DNA of 64,000 nucleotides, taken from contig NZ_QXPZ01000019.1 of the NCBI RefSeq assembly GCF_003664595.1, positions 62,001 through 126,000 on the forward strand, given 5' to 3'. Of this stretch, positions 62,635 to 64,000 are shown one piece after another. Below the pieces are notes generated by a model. It was not told where the DNA came from, ran no database searches, and was given only the letters and a program-made list of their open reading frames with translations. Position 1 is the stretch's first letter. Every line of letters starts with the position of its first letter. The position numbers and the translations under genes are program-made. Origin of the DNA: Atopobacter sp. AH10 (GTDB lineage: Bacteria > Bacillota > Bacilli > Lactobacillales > Aerococcaceae).

Positions 62635-62858
62635 GCTTTCAAAATTGCGAAAGATACTCAAGTTTATACGGAGGGCTAATGGCTATGTTAGTCGCTTGGT
62701 TATTCAGAATGGATAGGAGGAATAGCTAGTGAAATGATTAAGGCTAGGAGCCCATTTTTTAAGCCTTTATTGTCTCTTGCGTTTAATGATTGACTTCTTT
62801 TTTAAATGGTTTATCCTAGTAGTGACTTGCTTTAATGAAAGAGCAATGATGGAGTTGA

Positions 62859-62968
62859 TCATAGCAGAATGTACACTTGTAGTTGCCTTTGCAGATGTAA
62901 ATTTGTAGTCATCATAGCAGAATGTACGCTTGTAGTTGCCACTGCAGATGTACGCTTGTAGTCGCTAC
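62859..62968 (+). repeat. Degenerate 24-26 bp repeats before the potassium transporter
   Basis: About four units of GCAGAATGTACGCTTGTAGTTGCC type. TAGTGACTTGCTTT occurs on either side (about 62819 and 63003). Region 62635-63210 otherwise has no gene. A few GATCAAATGAAGATC-like repeats near 63053-63190 add to the impression of decayed duplications. Confidence 0.7.
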
Positions 62969-63210
62969 TTCTGAATAGCTAGTTTTGTCAAGTTTAGTAA
63001 AATAGTGACTTGCTTTCATAAAAGAAATTCGGCAGTGAATGGCTATATCAGGGATCAAATGAAGATCAGGGCTAAAAAAGAAGAGGACGGATCCAATGCC
63101 TTTGATGGTGATATGCTAGATCTTGCTCAAATGAAGATCAATGATCCAATGAAATGAATAGTGACAGCTAGATCAAGGATTAAATGAGATTTGCAATGAA
63201 AGGAAGGCTT

Positions 63211-64000
63211 ATGAAGGAATATTTTCAACGATTGACCAATTCACAAAAAATTGCCATGAGTTTTTTCTTGGTCATTCTAACGGGATCTCTTCTCTTGAGT
63301 TTACCGATTAGTCAGCTACCAGGATCCAAGGCTACTTATTTTGATCATTTATTTATTTCGGTGTCAGCGGTCTGTGTAACGGGACTTTTTACTCAGTCCA
63401 TCCACGATTCTTATAGCACTTTTGGACAAGTGATCATGCTATTATTAATCCAAACAGGTGGCTTAGGGCTGATGACCATTATAGGAGCTATTTATCATTC
63501 GATGGGGCAGACCATTGAGTTAAAAAATCAAATAGCTGCTGGGGAAGCCTTGAATCGGACGGAGAATAATCAGCTAGGTCGTTTTGTGAGTCGAATTGTC
63601 AAATACACTGCTTGTATTGAAGCTTTGGGGGCTTTTTCTCTATCCTTCTTCTTTGTCCCTTTGCTTGGCTTTAAAAAAGGCTTGTGGAATAGTCTTTTTA
63701 CAGCTATTTCAGCTTTTTGTAATGCGGGTTTCGATTTATTAGGGAACGATAGTTTAGTGCAATACCAAACCAATCCAATTTTAAATTGGACCATAATGGC
63801 CTTAATCGTCCTTGGGGGAATCGGCTTTTCTGTTTGGTTTGATATCAGCCACATGGTGAAACGTTATAAGGGTAAAAAGTATGGGGAGAATTGGCTCCTT
63901 TACGGCAAACACTTACGCCCTCATACGAAATTGGTTCTGAAAGTGACTGGCTTAATCATTGCTATAGGAGCTTCGCTTTTTTTAGTAACAGAGTGGAACA
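63211..64000 (+). CDS. TrkH/KtrB-type potassium transporter (3' end cut)
   Basis: First 263 codons of a membrane K+ translocation subunit; no stop before the window end. The first pore loop has SAVCVTGLFTQS, the second SAFCNAGFDLLG, both with the filter Gly. N-terminal helix LTNSQKIAMSFFLVILTG. The start at 63211 follows GAAAGGAAGGCTT. It resembles KtrB more than TrkH because of its short N-terminus, but the rest is missing. The cytosolic KtrA/TrkA partner is not in the window. Confidence 0.88.
   Translation, partial: MKEYFQRLTNSQKIAMSFFLVILTGSLLLSLPISQLPGSKATYFDHLFISVSAVCVTGLFTQSIHDSYSTFGQVIMLLLIQTGGLGLMTIIGAIYHSMGQTIELKNQIAAGEALNRTENNQLGRFVSRIVKYTACIEALGAFSLSFFFVPLLGFKKGLWNSLFTAISAFCNAGFDLLGNDSLVQYQTNPILNWTIMALIVLGGIGFSVWFDISHMVKRYKGKKYGENWLLYGKHLRPHTKLVLKVTGLIIAIGASLFLVTEWN

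Overview
The window reads as chromosome of a low-GC Gram-positive bacterium of the order Lactobacillales. AGGAGG-type ribosome binding sites precede nearly every gene. There is a T-box leader, a TPP riboswitch, several mannose-family PTS proteins and a DhaS/DhaQ-controlled dihydroxyacetone kinase regulon like that of lactococci. Overall gene style suggests the Aerococcaceae neighbourhood, but I cannot fix genus or species. No phage, insertion sequence, CRISPR array, tRNA or rRNA was seen. Both window edges cut genes: an ABC exporter half at the left and a TrkH/KtrB potassium transporter at the right.

Layout. 1-3.6 kb: heterodimeric ABC exporter and a thioredoxin. 3.9-7.5 kb: TPP riboswitch, a thiXYZ-type pyrimidine importer and a TatD-family hydrolase. 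7.8-8.8 kb: PanE-family reductase. 8.9-15.5 kb: T-box leader (probably methionine-specific) and oppABCDF. 16-20.8 kb: C69 dipeptidase, MORN protein, OatA-type O-acetyltransferase, EamA transporter. 21.1-24.4 kb: a YedF-like DsrE protein, a MetE-like protein with an in-frame TGA and a SECIS-like hairpin, and an Old Yellow Enzyme. 24.6-35.6 kb: YbjQ protein, two HAD phosphatases, and an RpiR-flanked operon of a mannose-family PTS with dehydrogenases, mannonate dehydratase and KDPG aldolase. 35.66-35.94 kb: a strongly structured, unidentified RNA. 36.3-46 kb: MalY/PatB lyase, NhaC antiporter, DUF2207 membrane protein, HerA-like ATPase, EamA and MFS transporters. 46.1-50.8 kb: glpF-dhaMLK and divergent dhaSQ with two DhaS operators. 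51-54 kb: aldose epimerase-like protein, nucleoside phosphorylase, PfkB kinase. 54.5-62.4 kb: LacI regulator fused to a solute-binding domain, divergent from an ABC importer, glycerophosphodiesterase and MgtC protein. 63.2 kb to end: potassium transporter.

How the genes work together. Much of the window is scavenging: thiamin pyrimidine, peptides (opp plus dipeptidase), nucleosides, glycerol/dihydroxyacetone, a hexonate-like sugar acid, and probably glycerophosphodiesters. The most notable candidate is the methionine-synthase-like gene interrupted by one in-frame TGA. I recall homologues carrying Cys there. The TGA is followed at a suitable distance by a small hairpin with a GGU-type loop, and the upstream neighbour belongs to a family linked to selenium metabolism. 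A selenoprotein is a serious possibility, but no selA/selB/selC/selD lies in this window, so a nonsense mutation is not excluded.

A second theme is unusual intergenic DNA. At least five spacers consist of degenerate tandem repeats with periods near 21, 25 or 38 bp, some starting at the stop codon of the preceding gene. There are also two other inverted-repeat families.
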